From the NCBI GenBank assembly GCA_905215945.1, contig CAJMRZ010000007.1:1-20636 (forward strand): DNA of 20,636 nucleotides. The letters are read 5' to 3'. The position numbers and the translations under genes are program-made. Below, in pieces: positions 6,754 to 15,984 of the stretch. Positions within the stretch are counted from its first letter, which is position 1, and each line of letters begins with the position of its first letter. This stretch comes from an uncultured bacterium (lineage in GTDB: Bacteria; Actinomycetota; Coriobacteriia; Coriobacteriales; Coriobacteriaceae). Under the pieces are notes generated by a model that was given only the letters and a program-made list of their open reading frames with translations, was not told the DNA's origin and searched no databases.

Positions 6754-8823
6754 ATGTCTTCCCAGATGACGGTTATTATCGCCGGTATCGTGCTGGTTGT
6801 GGCCATCGTGGTCGCGTTGGTCATCATGCGTCGTGGCGATTCCCGTTTTACCTACGATACGCAGCATGGAACGGCCCCGCGCGCCACCGAGGGCGAGGGC
6901 AATACCGCGGCGACCGCCTTTAAGGGCCGCTTTTCCATCCTCACCACGGGTGTGGGCGCGATGTTTGCGGCACTTGCCGTCAAGCTGTGGGGCATGCAGA
7001 TGGTCTCGTCGGACTATTACGAGAAGCAGGCCAATAGTAATCAGACTCGCACCGTTACCACACCCGCTGTGCGCGGCCGCATCCTCGACCGCAATGGCGT
7101 GGCGCTTGTCCAGAACCGTCCCTCACTTGCTGTCGTGGCCTACCGCGACCTTGCCGAGGATGAGGTTCTGGTTCGCCATCTTGCCAACGTGCTTGGAATG
7201 CCTTATGTGGCGGTCCTTCGCAATATTCAGGACAATACAGAGGGCGCTCAGAGCCTGCATACCATCGCGACGGACGTCCGTCGCTCCACGGTTGCCTATA
7301 TTCAGGAGCATGCCGGCGAGTTCCCGGGCGTCAAGATTGCCGAGCGTACCGAGCGCCAGTATCCATATGGCGAGACGGCATGCCATATCTTGGGCTATAC
7401 CGGCACCATTACCTCCGAGCAGCTCGAGGCCCAGAATAAGAAAACCTCTGGCGATGATGATGCTTCTGCTGGCAAGATTACGTACCAGTCGGGCGATATC
7501 GTGGGCCAGGCGGGCGTTGAGAGCTACTACGAAAACCTGCTGCAGGGTATTCGTGGTGAGCAGACCGTCAAGGTCGATGCCTCGGGCAATGTGACCGGTC
7601 AGGCCGGCGCCGTGCCCGCGAAGGCCGGCTCTGACATTAAGCTCACGCTCGACCTTAAGATCCAGCAGGCCTGCGAGACGGCGCTGGCGAGCGCTATCGA
7701 GCTTGCCAAGACCACTGGCTACAGCAATGCCGGCAACGGCGCTGTGGTGTGTCTCGATCCCAACAATGGCGAGATCCTGGGCATGGCGAGCCAGCCCAAG
7801 TTCGATCCGTCCGTCTTTATTGGCGGCGTCTCAAATGACGTGTGGACCGAGCTCAATGATGACAAGGGTTCGCACCCGCTGCTCAACCGCGCCATTAGCG
7901 GACAGTACATGTCGGCCTCGACCATCAAGCCGCTCTCGGCGCTGGCCGGTCTTGAGTTTGGAACCTACACGTCGGGGCAGACGACCAACTGCACGGGCTA
8001 TTGGACGGGCCTGGGCAAGGCTTGGGGCAAGCGCTGCTGGCTGACGTCTGGCCACGGCACCATGACGCTGCAGTCGGGTATTGCCAACTCGTGCGACCCT
8101 GTCTTCTACGACATGGGCAAGGCGTTCTTTTATGACGAGCAACATCCCGAGGGTCTGCAGGAGGTCTTTCGTCGCTGGGGTCTAGGCAAGACCTGCGGTA
8201 TCGATCTGCCGAGTGAGGGCGCGGGCCGTATTCCCGATGCCGAGTGGAAAGAGTCGTACTTCACCGACGCCTCTGCCGAGGACCGCAAGTGGAATGCCGG
8301 CGATATGACCAACATTGCCATCGGCCAGGGTGACATCCTGGTGACGCCCCTGCAGATGGCGTGTGCCTATATGGGTCTTGCCAACGGCGGCAAACAGTAC
8401 GTGCCTCACGTGTTTTTGTCTGCCGTGTCGCGCGATGGCGACGGCGATGCCTATAAGTACAACGGCAAGGGCAAGAAGAAGCGCCTGGAGGCCAAGATCA
8501 ACAGCGATTCGGATTTGGCTCTTGTTCGCAACGGCATGCACGACGTGATTTACACGGCATCGACGTCCCTGGCGGCTCACTTTGGCACCCTGACGCCGCA
8601 GGTATACGGCAAGTCGGGCACGGGCGAGAAAAGTGGCGAGGATGAATACGCGTGGTTCTGCGCCTATGCACCGGCCGATGACCCCAAGTATGTCATCGCT
8701 ACCGTCCTGGAGCAGGGCGGCGGTGGCTCAGATACCGCGATGCATGTCGTGCGCGACGTGCTCGGCGTGATTTATGACGAGCCCGATACCTCTTCGGCTT
8801 CGGGCGATTCTTCGGTTCGATAG
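6754..8823 (+). CDS. mrdA: Penicillin-binding protein 2 (peptidoglycan D,D-transpeptidase, elongation-specific)
   Basis: This class B PBP cross-links lateral-wall peptidoglycan with RodA as its glycosyltransferase partner. In its 689 residues, the dimerisation domain begins with the RGRILDRNG motif, and the transpeptidase domain has all three active-site motifs: S389-TIK-392 (nucleophile Ser389), S446-C-D448, and K620-SG-622. The C-terminal AWFCAYAPADDPKYVIATVLEQGG is typical. Two hydrophobic segments precede the RGRILDR motif, at about 6-25 and 57-80, joined by a polar linker. Most PBP2 proteins have only the second. Cys in the catalytic domain (for example near NCTGYWTGLGKAWGKRC) could be disulfide-bonded, but that is a guess. 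ATG 6754 follows GGGAGG (6741-6746) by 7 bases, and rodA starts 9 bases after the stop. Confidence 0.95.
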   Translation: MSSQMTVIIAGIVLVVAIVVALVIMRRGDSRFTYDTQHGTAPRATEGEGNTAATAFKGRFSILTTGVGAMFAALAVKLWGMQMVSSDYYEKQANSNQTRTVTTPAVRGRILDRNGVALVQNRPSLAVVAYRDLAEDEVLVRHLANVLGMPYVAVLRNIQDNTEGAQSLHTIATDVRRSTVAYIQEHAGEFPGVKIAERTERQYPYGETACHILGYTGTITSEQLEAQNKKTSGDDDASAGKITYQSGDIVGQAGVESYYENLLQGIRGEQTVKVDASGNVTGQAGAVPAKAGSDIKLTLDLKIQQACETALASAIELAKTTGYSNAGNGAVVCLDPNNGEILGMASQPKFDPSVFIGGVSNDVWTELNDDKGSHPLLNRAISGQYMSASTIKPLSALAGLEFGTYTSGQTTNCTGYWTGLGKAWGKRCWLTSGHGTMTLQSGIANSCDPVFYDMGKAFFYDEQHPEGLQEVFRRWGLGKTCGIDLPSEGAGRIPDAEWKESYFTDASAEDRKWNAGDMTNIAIGQGDILVTPLQMACAYMGLANGGKQYVPHVFLSAVSRDGDGDAYKYNGKGKKKRLEAKINSDSDLALVRNGMHDVIYTASTSLAAHFGTLTPQVYGKSGTGEKSGEDEYAWFCAYAPADDPKYVIATVLEQGGGGSDTAMHVVRDVLGVIYDEPDTSSASGDSSVR

Positions 8824-8832
8824 GAGGTTGCG

Positions 8833-10052
8833 ATGGATTTTTCTCCGGCGGATCTGTTCCGTTCAACCAAGACCGGCTCTCGCAGCAGCCTGGACCGTGT
8901 CAACAAGCAACTTTCGGCCTCGCGCGGCACGTTTCGCCAAAAGGTGCATATCGGTGTGCTCGTGGCTACTGTGGCGCTCGTCGCCTACGGTGCCATCATC
9001 ATCTGGTCGGCTTCGCAGTTTAAGGCCGATGCCTCGTTCTCACGCCATCTGCTGGGAATTGGCATCGGAGCGGTGCTGGCGGTGCTGGTACCGACCTGCG
9101 CGGTATTTCCAATTTCTCGACGGCGTTGCTCGTCATCGACCTGATCGTGATTTTCTCGCCCAAGATTCCGGGTCTGTCCTATACGGGCGGTCTGGGCATG
9201 ACGGGCTGGATCAAGATTCCCGGTATCGGCTTGACATTCCAGCCGGTTGAGCTTGCCAAGCTCATCACCATCTTCTTTATTGCTACGCTTGGCTCGCAGT
9301 ATAACGGTCGCATCGATACCGTTCGCGACTACGTCAAGCTCTGCGGCATGCTGTCCATTCCGTTTTTGGCCGTCGTTGCCATGGGCGACCTGGGCTCGGG
9401 CCTGGTCGTGCTTGTTTCGGGCGCCATCGTCATTTGTATGAGCGGTGCACGCCGCGAATGGGTGCTGTCGACCCTGGCCCTGCTCGTGGGCCTGGTGGCC
9501 CTCGTCCTTGCGCTCGATTCGGTCTTTGATTCGTTGCTCGGCCATGATGTGCTCATCAAGCAGTATCAGATGAACCGTCTGACGGTCTTTATCGACCCCG
9601 ATAATGCCGATTCGGACGATGCCTACAACCTGCAGCAGTCGCTTATCGCCGTTGGCTCGGGCGGCTTCTTTGGTAAGGGTTTGGGCCATGCGACGCAGTC
9701 GGCCGGCGGCTTTCTGCCTGAGTTCCACACCGACTTCGTCTTCGCCTTCCTGTCCGAGACCTTTGGCTTTTGCGGTTCCTTTTTGCTCCTGTGCCTCTAC
9801 GTGCTGCTGATCTTTTCGACGATTCGCGTCGCCTTTAAGTGCGAGTCCCTGTTTTTGCGTCTTTCGTGTGTTGGCATCGTTGGCATGTGGGCGTTCCAGA
9901 CCTTCGAAAACATCGGCATGTGCATCGGCATGATGCCGATTACCGGTATTCCGCTACCGTTTATTAGCTTCGGTTCGTCTTCGATGATGATTCAGCTGCT
10001 GACGGTGGGTATCGTACAATCCATATGGCGGCATCGTTCGGGCGCCGCGTAA
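8833..10052 (+). pseudogene. rodA: RodA peptidoglycan glycosyltransferase (SEDS family), frameshifted near 9090
   Basis: RodA polymerises lipid II into glycan strands during elongation. The gene starts at ATG 8833 after AGGAGG (8822-8827). The first frame reads to ...HLLGIGIGAVLAVLV at about 9090 and then degenerates, stopping at 9144. The family sequence continues in another frame from about 9090 (TDLRGISNFSTALLVIDL) to TAA 10050-10052. That frame carries SEDS hallmarks: IPGIGLTFQPVELAK, QMNRLTVFIDP, LQQSLIAVGSGGFFGKGL, LPEFHTDFVFAFLSE and TGIPLPFISFGSSSM (the usual SYGG is SFGS here). The span of 1220 bases is one short of 407 codons, so a loss of 1 base (or 1+3n) explains the break. Position after PBP2 says RodA, not FtsW. 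The break may be a sequencing or assembly error or a true lesion. No slippery heptamer is visible. Confidence 0.88.
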
Positions 10053-10070
10053 CCGCTGGAGGGGTTTGCT

Positions 10071-11000
10071 ATGAAAATTCCCGTAGATAAGCTGACCCGC
10101 GCTTTTAAGATGGGCGCGTCCGTTAAGAAGGATTCCGATACGCCGGTGCGCGTCTCGGTCTATCTGGATTCGTCCGCCTCGCGCTTTCTGGCCGAGACGG
10201 TGCGTGACGCCTTTGTGCCGCAGACGACCTCGGGCATTGTGCGCGTCGAGCGTCTGGGGGAGGAGCGAATTGCCCCAAAGACCGATACCGATGTGGTGCT
10301 GGTGCTCTCGTGTGGTTCCGACCGCTTGGAGAGTGCCGTGCAGGAGCTCGTGATCGCCGGCGCGCCCGTGTGCGTGCTTGCCGAGTCTGCTGTGGAGGTG
10401 CCGTTTATCGAGGAGTCCACGCCCATGCTCGGCGTGGTAGCGGCAACCGATAAGACGTATCTGCTCGAGACGCTTGCCCGCTGGATTCTCGATCGCACCG
10501 ACAAGGAAACGGCTTTTGCGGCGAACTTTGCCTTCATGCGCATCGCGGTCGCCAATCGTATCATCACCTCGTGCGCGCTCACCAATATGGCGACCGGTGC
10601 GCTGGCGTTTTTGCCGGGCGCCGATTATCCCGTTATGGCGCTGGCACAGGTGGGCATGCTCTTTGAGCTCGCTGCCGTCTTTGGACGCGGCATTAAGCCT
10701 GAGCGCGGCTACGAGGTCGCGGGCGTGCTTACCGGCGGTCTTGTGATCCGAGCGGTCACCCGCGCACTTGTCAAGCAGACGCCGCATATTGGGTTTGCCG
10801 TCAAGGCGCTCACTGCTGCCGCGGGCACCTATGGCATGGGCCGTGCGCTCGTTTCGCTCTACGAGCGCGATGTCGACTACAGCCGTGCCAACGAGGTGGT
10901 CACTGCCACGTTCTCCCGCGTTCGCGATCTGGTGACCACGGTCGCGGGCGCTACCCGTCCTATGGCGTCCTATCAGGACGCATCAGATCTCGCTGCTTAG
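10071..11000 (+). CDS. DUF697 (YcjF-like) protein with a degenerate N-terminal domain
   Basis: The protein has 309 residues, with ATG 10071 placed 6 bases after GGAGGGG (10058-10064). The C-terminal half (about 155-270) matches the DUF697 pattern: FMRIAVANRIITSCALTN, then FLPGADYPVMALAQVGMLFELAAVFG, then a second Ala/Gly-rich hydrophobic segment. In known families DUF697 is often attached to an Era-like GTPase domain. Here residues 25-140 have alternating strands and helices (VRVSVYLDS, DVVLVLSCG, APVCVLAES) but no GxxxxGK[ST] loop and no NKxD. This suggests a GTPase-like fold that has lost nucleotide binding; the fold is inference. The gene is 18 bases after rodA and 10 before the radical SAM gene, on the same strand. 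The function is unknown, with a membrane-associated role plausible from the hydrophobic segments. Confidence 0.72.
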   Translation: MKIPVDKLTRAFKMGASVKKDSDTPVRVSVYLDSSASRFLAETVRDAFVPQTTSGIVRVERLGEERIAPKTDTDVVLVLSCGSDRLESAVQELVIAGAPVCVLAESAVEVPFIEESTPMLGVVAATDKTYLLETLARWILDRTDKETAFAANFAFMRIAVANRIITSCALTNMATGALAFLPGADYPVMALAQVGMLFELAAVFGRGIKPERGYEVAGVLTGGLVIRAVTRALVKQTPHIGFAVKALTAAAGTYGMGRALVSLYERDVDYSRANEVVTATFSRVRDLVTTVAGATRPMASYQDASDLAA

Positions 11001-11010
11001 GGGTTTTCCG

Positions 11011-12888
11011 TTGCGCGTTGCATACCAAGACTGTTTTCATTTAATTGAGCCGCTGCTCGCCAAGGTCGAGAAACCGAGCCGCTATATCGATCACGAGTGG
11101 GGCACGCTTTCCAAAGCCGATGCCGACTACCGTTGCTGCCTGATCTACCCGGATGTGTACGAGGTCGGTCTGCCCAACCAGGGCATCGCCATCCTCTACA
11201 ACATCCTTAACCAGGCCGAGGGCATCTCCTGCGAGCGTGGCTATGTGCCGTGGCCCGATATGGGTGACGCCATGCGCGAGGCGGGCATTCCGCTGCTCTC
11301 GCTCGAGGGTGCAGCGCCGGTCGCTTCGTTTGATATCGTTGGTCTGCATGTGCCGCACGAGATGGCGGTGACGAACTTCCTCGAGGCACTCGACCTCGCT
11401 GGCATTCCGCTGTTAGCGGCCGACCGAGGCGAAGACGACCCCATCATCATCGCCGGCGGCCCCTCGGTGTACAACCCCGAGCCGTACGCGGCTTTCTTCG
11501 ATGCCATCCTCATCGGCGAGGGCGAGGAATCGCTGCTCGAGACCTGTCAGCTGCATCGCCGCCTGCGTGACGAAGGGGTCCCGCGCGCGCAGATTGTTGA
11601 GCAGCTTGCATCCATTGCCGGCAACTACGTGCCGTCGCTCTATGAGGTTCGTCACGACGAGCCCTGCTCGCCGCATGGCTACACCGTGCCGCGTGAGGGC
11701 AAGGATGCGCCGACCGTGGTCTACAAGCGTGTCGTCGAGGATTTCGGCGCCACGAATCCGCTGTCGCAGTCGTGCGTACCCTATGCGCAGCTGGTCCACG
11801 ACCGCCTGTCTATCGAGATTCTGCGCGGCTGCGCCCGCGGCTGTCGTTTTTGCCAGGCCGGCATGACGTATCGCCCGGTGCGCGAGCGCTCGGCCGACCA
11901 GATCGTCTCGTCGGTGATTCAGGGTCTGGAAAAGACCGGCTATGACGAGGTGTCGCTGACCTCGCTCTCCACGACCGACCACTCCTGCATTCGCGACGTG
12001 CTCGGCAGGCTCAACCGTCGCCTGGAGGATACGGGCATTCGCGTGTCTATTCCGTCGCAGCGCCTGGATTCGTTTGGCGTGGATATGGCCGAGTCGGTCG
12101 CCGGCGAAAAGAAGGGCGGCCTGACGTTCGCGCCCGAGGCCGGCAGCCAGCGCATGCGCGACATCATTAACAAGAACGTGACCGAGGAGGACCTGGACCG
12201 TGCGGCCAAGGCGGCCTTCGAGGCCGGCTGGAACCGCATGAAGCTCTACTTTATGATGGGCCTTCCCGGCGAGCGCGACGAGGACATCGTGGCCATCGCC
12301 AATCTGGCCGATCACGTGCTGGAGCTCGGTCGTTCCGTGGTGCCCAAGGCTCGTCGCGGCTCGATCTCGGTGTCCATCTCGGTTTCGGTCTTTATCCCCA
12401 AGGCTGCCACGCCGTTCCAATGGTGCCCGCAGCTCGACTACGACGACGTCAAGCGTCGCCAGAAGCTGCTTATCACGAGCGTTCGCAACCGTGCCGTTCG
12501 CGTGCATTACCACGATGCCGAGACCTCGCTCATCGAGGCCGCGCTGTCCCGCGCCGGTCGTGACATGACGCCCGTCATCATCGATGCTTGGCGCTCGGGC
12601 TCTCGCTTTGACGCCTGGGTAGAGCATTTCTCGCTCGATAACTGGAAGGAAGCTGCTGCCAAAAACGGCATCGACCTCAATGAGCTCGTACACCTGCCCT
12701 ACGAGTTGGATTGGCGCCTGCCGTGGGAGCATGTGAGCCCCGGTTGCACGCGCGGCTTCCTCGAGCGCGAGTACCGTCGCTCGCTCGAGGGCGTCACGAC
12801 TCCCGACTGCACCCGTACGTCGTGCACCGGCTGCGGGATCTGCCCCACGCTCCACGCCAAGAATGTATTGATGGGTGATCGCGCATGA
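11011..12888 (+). CDS. Radical SAM protein of the TIGR03960 type
   Basis: The protein has 625 residues. TTG 11011 lies 7 bases after AGGGG and directly behind the preceding stop. The N-terminal third (to about 200) resembles the B12-binding-like Rossmann domain of this family (CLIYPDVYEVGLPNQGI, IIIAGGPSVYNPEPYAAFFDAILIGEGE). The radical SAM core has the 4Fe-4S ligands C274, C278 and C281 (CARGCRFC) after RLSIEILRG. The C-terminus carries a further Cys group, C600, C605, C608 and C611, which could bind a second cluster. The reaction is not established for this family as far as I know. Its stop overlaps the start of the DUF2344 gene by 4 bases (ATGA), so the two are translationally coupled and should act together. 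Family assignment is strong, function open. Confidence 0.88.
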   Translation: MRVAYQDCFHLIEPLLAKVEKPSRYIDHEWGTLSKADADYRCCLIYPDVYEVGLPNQGIAILYNILNQAEGISCERGYVPWPDMGDAMREAGIPLLSLEGAAPVASFDIVGLHVPHEMAVTNFLEALDLAGIPLLAADRGEDDPIIIAGGPSVYNPEPYAAFFDAILIGEGEESLLETCQLHRRLRDEGVPRAQIVEQLASIAGNYVPSLYEVRHDEPCSPHGYTVPREGKDAPTVVYKRVVEDFGATNPLSQSCVPYAQLVHDRLSIEILRGCARGCRFCQAGMTYRPVRERSADQIVSSVIQGLEKTGYDEVSLTSLSTTDHSCIRDVLGRLNRRLEDTGIRVSIPSQRLDSFGVDMAESVAGEKKGGLTFAPEAGSQRMRDIINKNVTEEDLDRAAKAAFEAGWNRMKLYFMMGLPGERDEDIVAIANLADHVLELGRSVVPKARRGSISVSISVSVFIPKAATPFQWCPQLDYDDVKRRQKLLITSVRNRAVRVHYHDAETSLIEAALSRAGRDMTPVIIDAWRSGSRFDAWVEHFSLDNWKEAAAKNGIDLNELVHLPYELDWRLPWEHVSPGCTRGFLEREYRRSLEGVTTPDCTRTSCTGCGICPTLHAKNVLMGDRA

Positions 12889-13697
12889 GTGAGCGCCTGA
12901 CCGACAACCCCTCGCTCTTTAGGCTTCGTGTTCGCTATGGCAAGCGCGATCGCCTTAAGTACCTGGGCCATCTCGAAGTAATCCATACCATTGAGCGCAT
13001 CGTGCGCCGTGCGGGACTTCCCTATGCCGTCACGCAGGGCTTCTCCCCGCACATGCGCGTGGGCTTCTCTTCGGCGCTACCGGTGGGTACGTCATCGACC
13101 TGCGAGTGGTATGACCTGTTTATGACCGAGTTCGTGGCGCTCGACGAGGCGTTTGGGCGCCTGGCTGCGGCGTCTCCGGCCGATCTGGCGCCCATCGAGG
13201 CGGCGTACATCGACGTGCACACGCCGGCGTTGACGGCGCAGCTCACGCGCTTGTCGTATCGCATCGACCTGCACTTGGATTCCGAGGCGCCCGTAAGCGC
13301 CGACGAGGTGCGTCGTGCGATCGACACGCTGCGCGCGGGCCACGGCATCGACTACGCGCGCGGCAAAAAGAGCAAGCGCTTGGATTTGGATCACACGCTC
13401 GTGGGCTATGAGCTCACGGCGGGGGAGCGCCCGGACCATTTGGTGCTCATGCTCGACACCCATGCCGACAACGAGGGCTCCATGCGTCCGGAAATTTTGC
13501 TTTCCGCTGCTGATGTTTTGTTGCAGGGCTTGACCCCGGGCGTGGATGCACCTATTGTTTCCACCGGTATGCAAGACCTCGTGACCATCTGCTCCTACGA
13601 TGTCGAGCGTCAGAATCAAGCATGCGAGGACGACGAGGGCCGACTCGTCAGCCCCATACCTGTGCGAACTTGTGGATTTGCTCCACATACTCGTTGA
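12885..13697 (+). CDS. DUF2344 radical-SAM-linked protein (TIGR03936 type)
   Basis: The protein has 270 residues. The diagnostic N-terminus contains RVRYGKRDRLKYLGHLEVIHTIERIVRRAGLPYAVTQGFSPHMRVGFSSALPVGT, compared here in pieces: a KxxxLKYLGHLE-like motif, then TQGFSPHMR, then SSALPVG. In many genomes this domain is fused to, or directly downstream of, the radical SAM partner found here. A role in handling the partner's substrate is the usual guess. The C-terminal ~30 residues (after the Cys near SYDVERQNQACEDDEG) look unconserved. The stop TGA 13695-13697 lies inside the -35 box of the rplU promoter. In several Clostridia and Actinobacteria an RNase E/G gene follows, but here rplU follows directly. 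Confidence 0.86.
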   Translation: MSERLTDNPSLFRLRVRYGKRDRLKYLGHLEVIHTIERIVRRAGLPYAVTQGFSPHMRVGFSSALPVGTSSTCEWYDLFMTEFVALDEAFGRLAAASPADLAPIEAAYIDVHTPALTAQLTRLSYRIDLHLDSEAPVSADEVRRAIDTLRAGHGIDYARGKKSKRLDLDHTLVGYELTAGERPDHLVLMLDTHADNEGSMRPEILLSAADVLLQGLTPGVDAPIVSTGMQDLVTICSYDVERQNQACEDDEGRLVSPIPVRTCGFAPHTR

Positions 13698-13722
13698 CGG
13701 GGGTATTTTCGCCTGCTACTAT
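13694..13722 (+). promoter_or_regulatory. Promoter of the rplU-rpmA operon
   Basis: TTGACG (13694-13699) and TACTAT (13717-13722) are separated by exactly 17 bases, with an extended TG one base before the -10 (13714-13715). The start would be near 13729, giving a leader of ~36 bases before the rplU ATG. The -35 overlaps the stop codon of the upstream gene. This is the best promoter match in the window. Confidence 0.78.
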
Positions 13723-13764
13723 ATTCGGCTGTTGCACTAACTGATGCATGAAGGGCAAGTAAAC

Positions 13765-14139
13765 ATGTACGCAATCGTTAACACGGGCGGCAAGCAGTAC
13801 AAGGTCGCCACCGACGATGTCATCACCGTCGAGAAGATCGAGGGCAATGAGGGCGACAAGGTCACCCTGCCGGTTATCTTCCTCAACGATGGTAAGAAGA
13901 TCGTCACCGATCCCGACAAGCTGGCCAAGGCCAAGGTTACCGCTCAGATCGTTGAGCAGTTCAAGGGCGAGAAGCAGCTGGTCTTCAAGTTCCACAAGCG
14001 CAAGCGCTATCGTCGTCTGAAGGGTCACCGTCAGCAGCTCACCAAGCTGAAGATTGTGAAGGTTCAGGCTACCTCCCGCGCCAAGAAGGCTGTCAAGGCA
14101 GAGGCTGAGGCTGTTGCCGAGGCTCCCGTCGCCGAGTAG
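13765..14139 (+). CDS. rplU: 50S ribosomal protein L21
   Basis: This 124-residue protein binds 23S rRNA in the large subunit. It starts MYAIVNTGGKQYKV, the family's typical N-terminus, so ATG 13765 is chosen over the in-frame ATG 13744. AAGGG (13751-13755) lies 9 bases upstream. The rRNA-binding stretch FKFHKRKRYRRLKGHRQ is present. The C-terminus extends beyond the usual ~103 residues with an Ala/Glu/Lys-rich tail (KKAVKAEAEAVAEAPVAE). The gene is led by its own promoter and followed by rpmA after 33 bases, the standard L21-L27 pair. Confidence 0.97.
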   Translation: MYAIVNTGGKQYKVATDDVITVEKIEGNEGDKVTLPVIFLNDGKKIVTDPDKLAKAKVTAQIVEQFKGEKQLVFKFHKRKRYRRLKGHRQQLTKLKIVKVQATSRAKKAVKAEAEAVAEAPVAE

Positions 14140-14172
14140 ATTACACTCGTAACGAAAGAGTAGGTATACACA

Positions 14173-14430
14173 ATGGCACACAAAAAAGGACTCGGTTCCT
14201 CCCGTAATGGCCGTGACTCCCGCGGTCAGCGCCTTGGCACGAAGCGCTATGCCGGCCAGACGGTAACCACGGGCACGATTCTCGTCCGTCAGCACGGCAC
14301 GCACATCCACCCGGGTGAGAACGTTGGCCGTGGTAAGGACGACACGCTGTTCGCGCTGGTCGACGGTACCGTTGAGTTCCACAAGGGTATCAAGCACAGG
14401 GTCAGCGTACGCCCGCTCGCGAACGCGTAA
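14173..14430 (+). CDS. rpmA: 50S ribosomal protein L27
   Basis: This 85-residue protein reaches with its N-terminus towards the peptidyl-transferase centre. It begins directly with [16 protein letters not shown], so it lacks the cleavable N-terminal extension found in many Firmicutes. In agreement, no gene for the Prp protease lies between rplU and rpm[21 protein letters not shown] is the conserved core. A weak ribosome site (AAAGAG, about 14155-14160) precedes ATG 14173. An intrinsic terminator follows 25 bases after the stop. Confidence 0.97.
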   Translation: MAHKKGLGSSRNGRDSRGQRLGTKRYAGQTVTTGTILVRQHGTHIHPGENVGRGKDDTLFALVDGTVEFHKGIKHRVSVRPLANA

Positions 14431-14455
14431 TTCACCCTTCATAGAGCACATATGT

Positions 14456-14498
14456 GGGAGGCACTTGAGTTTTAGGATTCAAGGGTCTCCCTCTTTTT
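14456..14498 (+). terminator. Intrinsic terminator between rpmA and obg
   Basis: GGGAG (14456-14460) pairs with CTCCC (14487-14491), and CTTGA (14464-14468) with TCAAG (14479-14483), around a symmetrical 3+3 internal loop and a 10-base hairpin loop. TCTTTTT (14492-14498) follows. It separates the abundant ribosomal-protein message from obg. No clear promoter lies between it and obg, so it probably terminates only partly. Confidence 0.75.
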
Positions 14499-14502
14499 GT
14501 AG

Positions 14503-15981
<1,479 letters not shown>

Positions 15982-15984
15982 GCC

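Noticed and set aside
9087..9092. GGTACC at the rodA break as a cloning or joining scar
   Set aside because: A six-base palindrome is expected by chance in 20 kb, and there is no other foreign sequence around it.
9080..9100. Programmed -1 ribosomal frameshift in rodA
   Set aside because: No X-XXY-YYZ slippery heptamer and no obvious downstream stem or upstream Shine-Dalgarno-like stimulator.
9126..10052. Separate gene starting at TTG 9126
   Set aside because: It would lack the first RodA helices and has no ribosome site. It is the continuation of rodA after the frameshift.
11413..12855. Long minus-strand open frame opposite the radical SAM gene
   Set aside because: It is a shadow of strong GC bias at third positions. 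Its protein is Arg/His/Ala-rich with no family motifs, and the plus-strand gene is certain.
13729..13764. L21-type autoregulatory leader RNA before rplU
   Set aside because: The predicted leader is only about 36 bases and shows no convincing hairpin.
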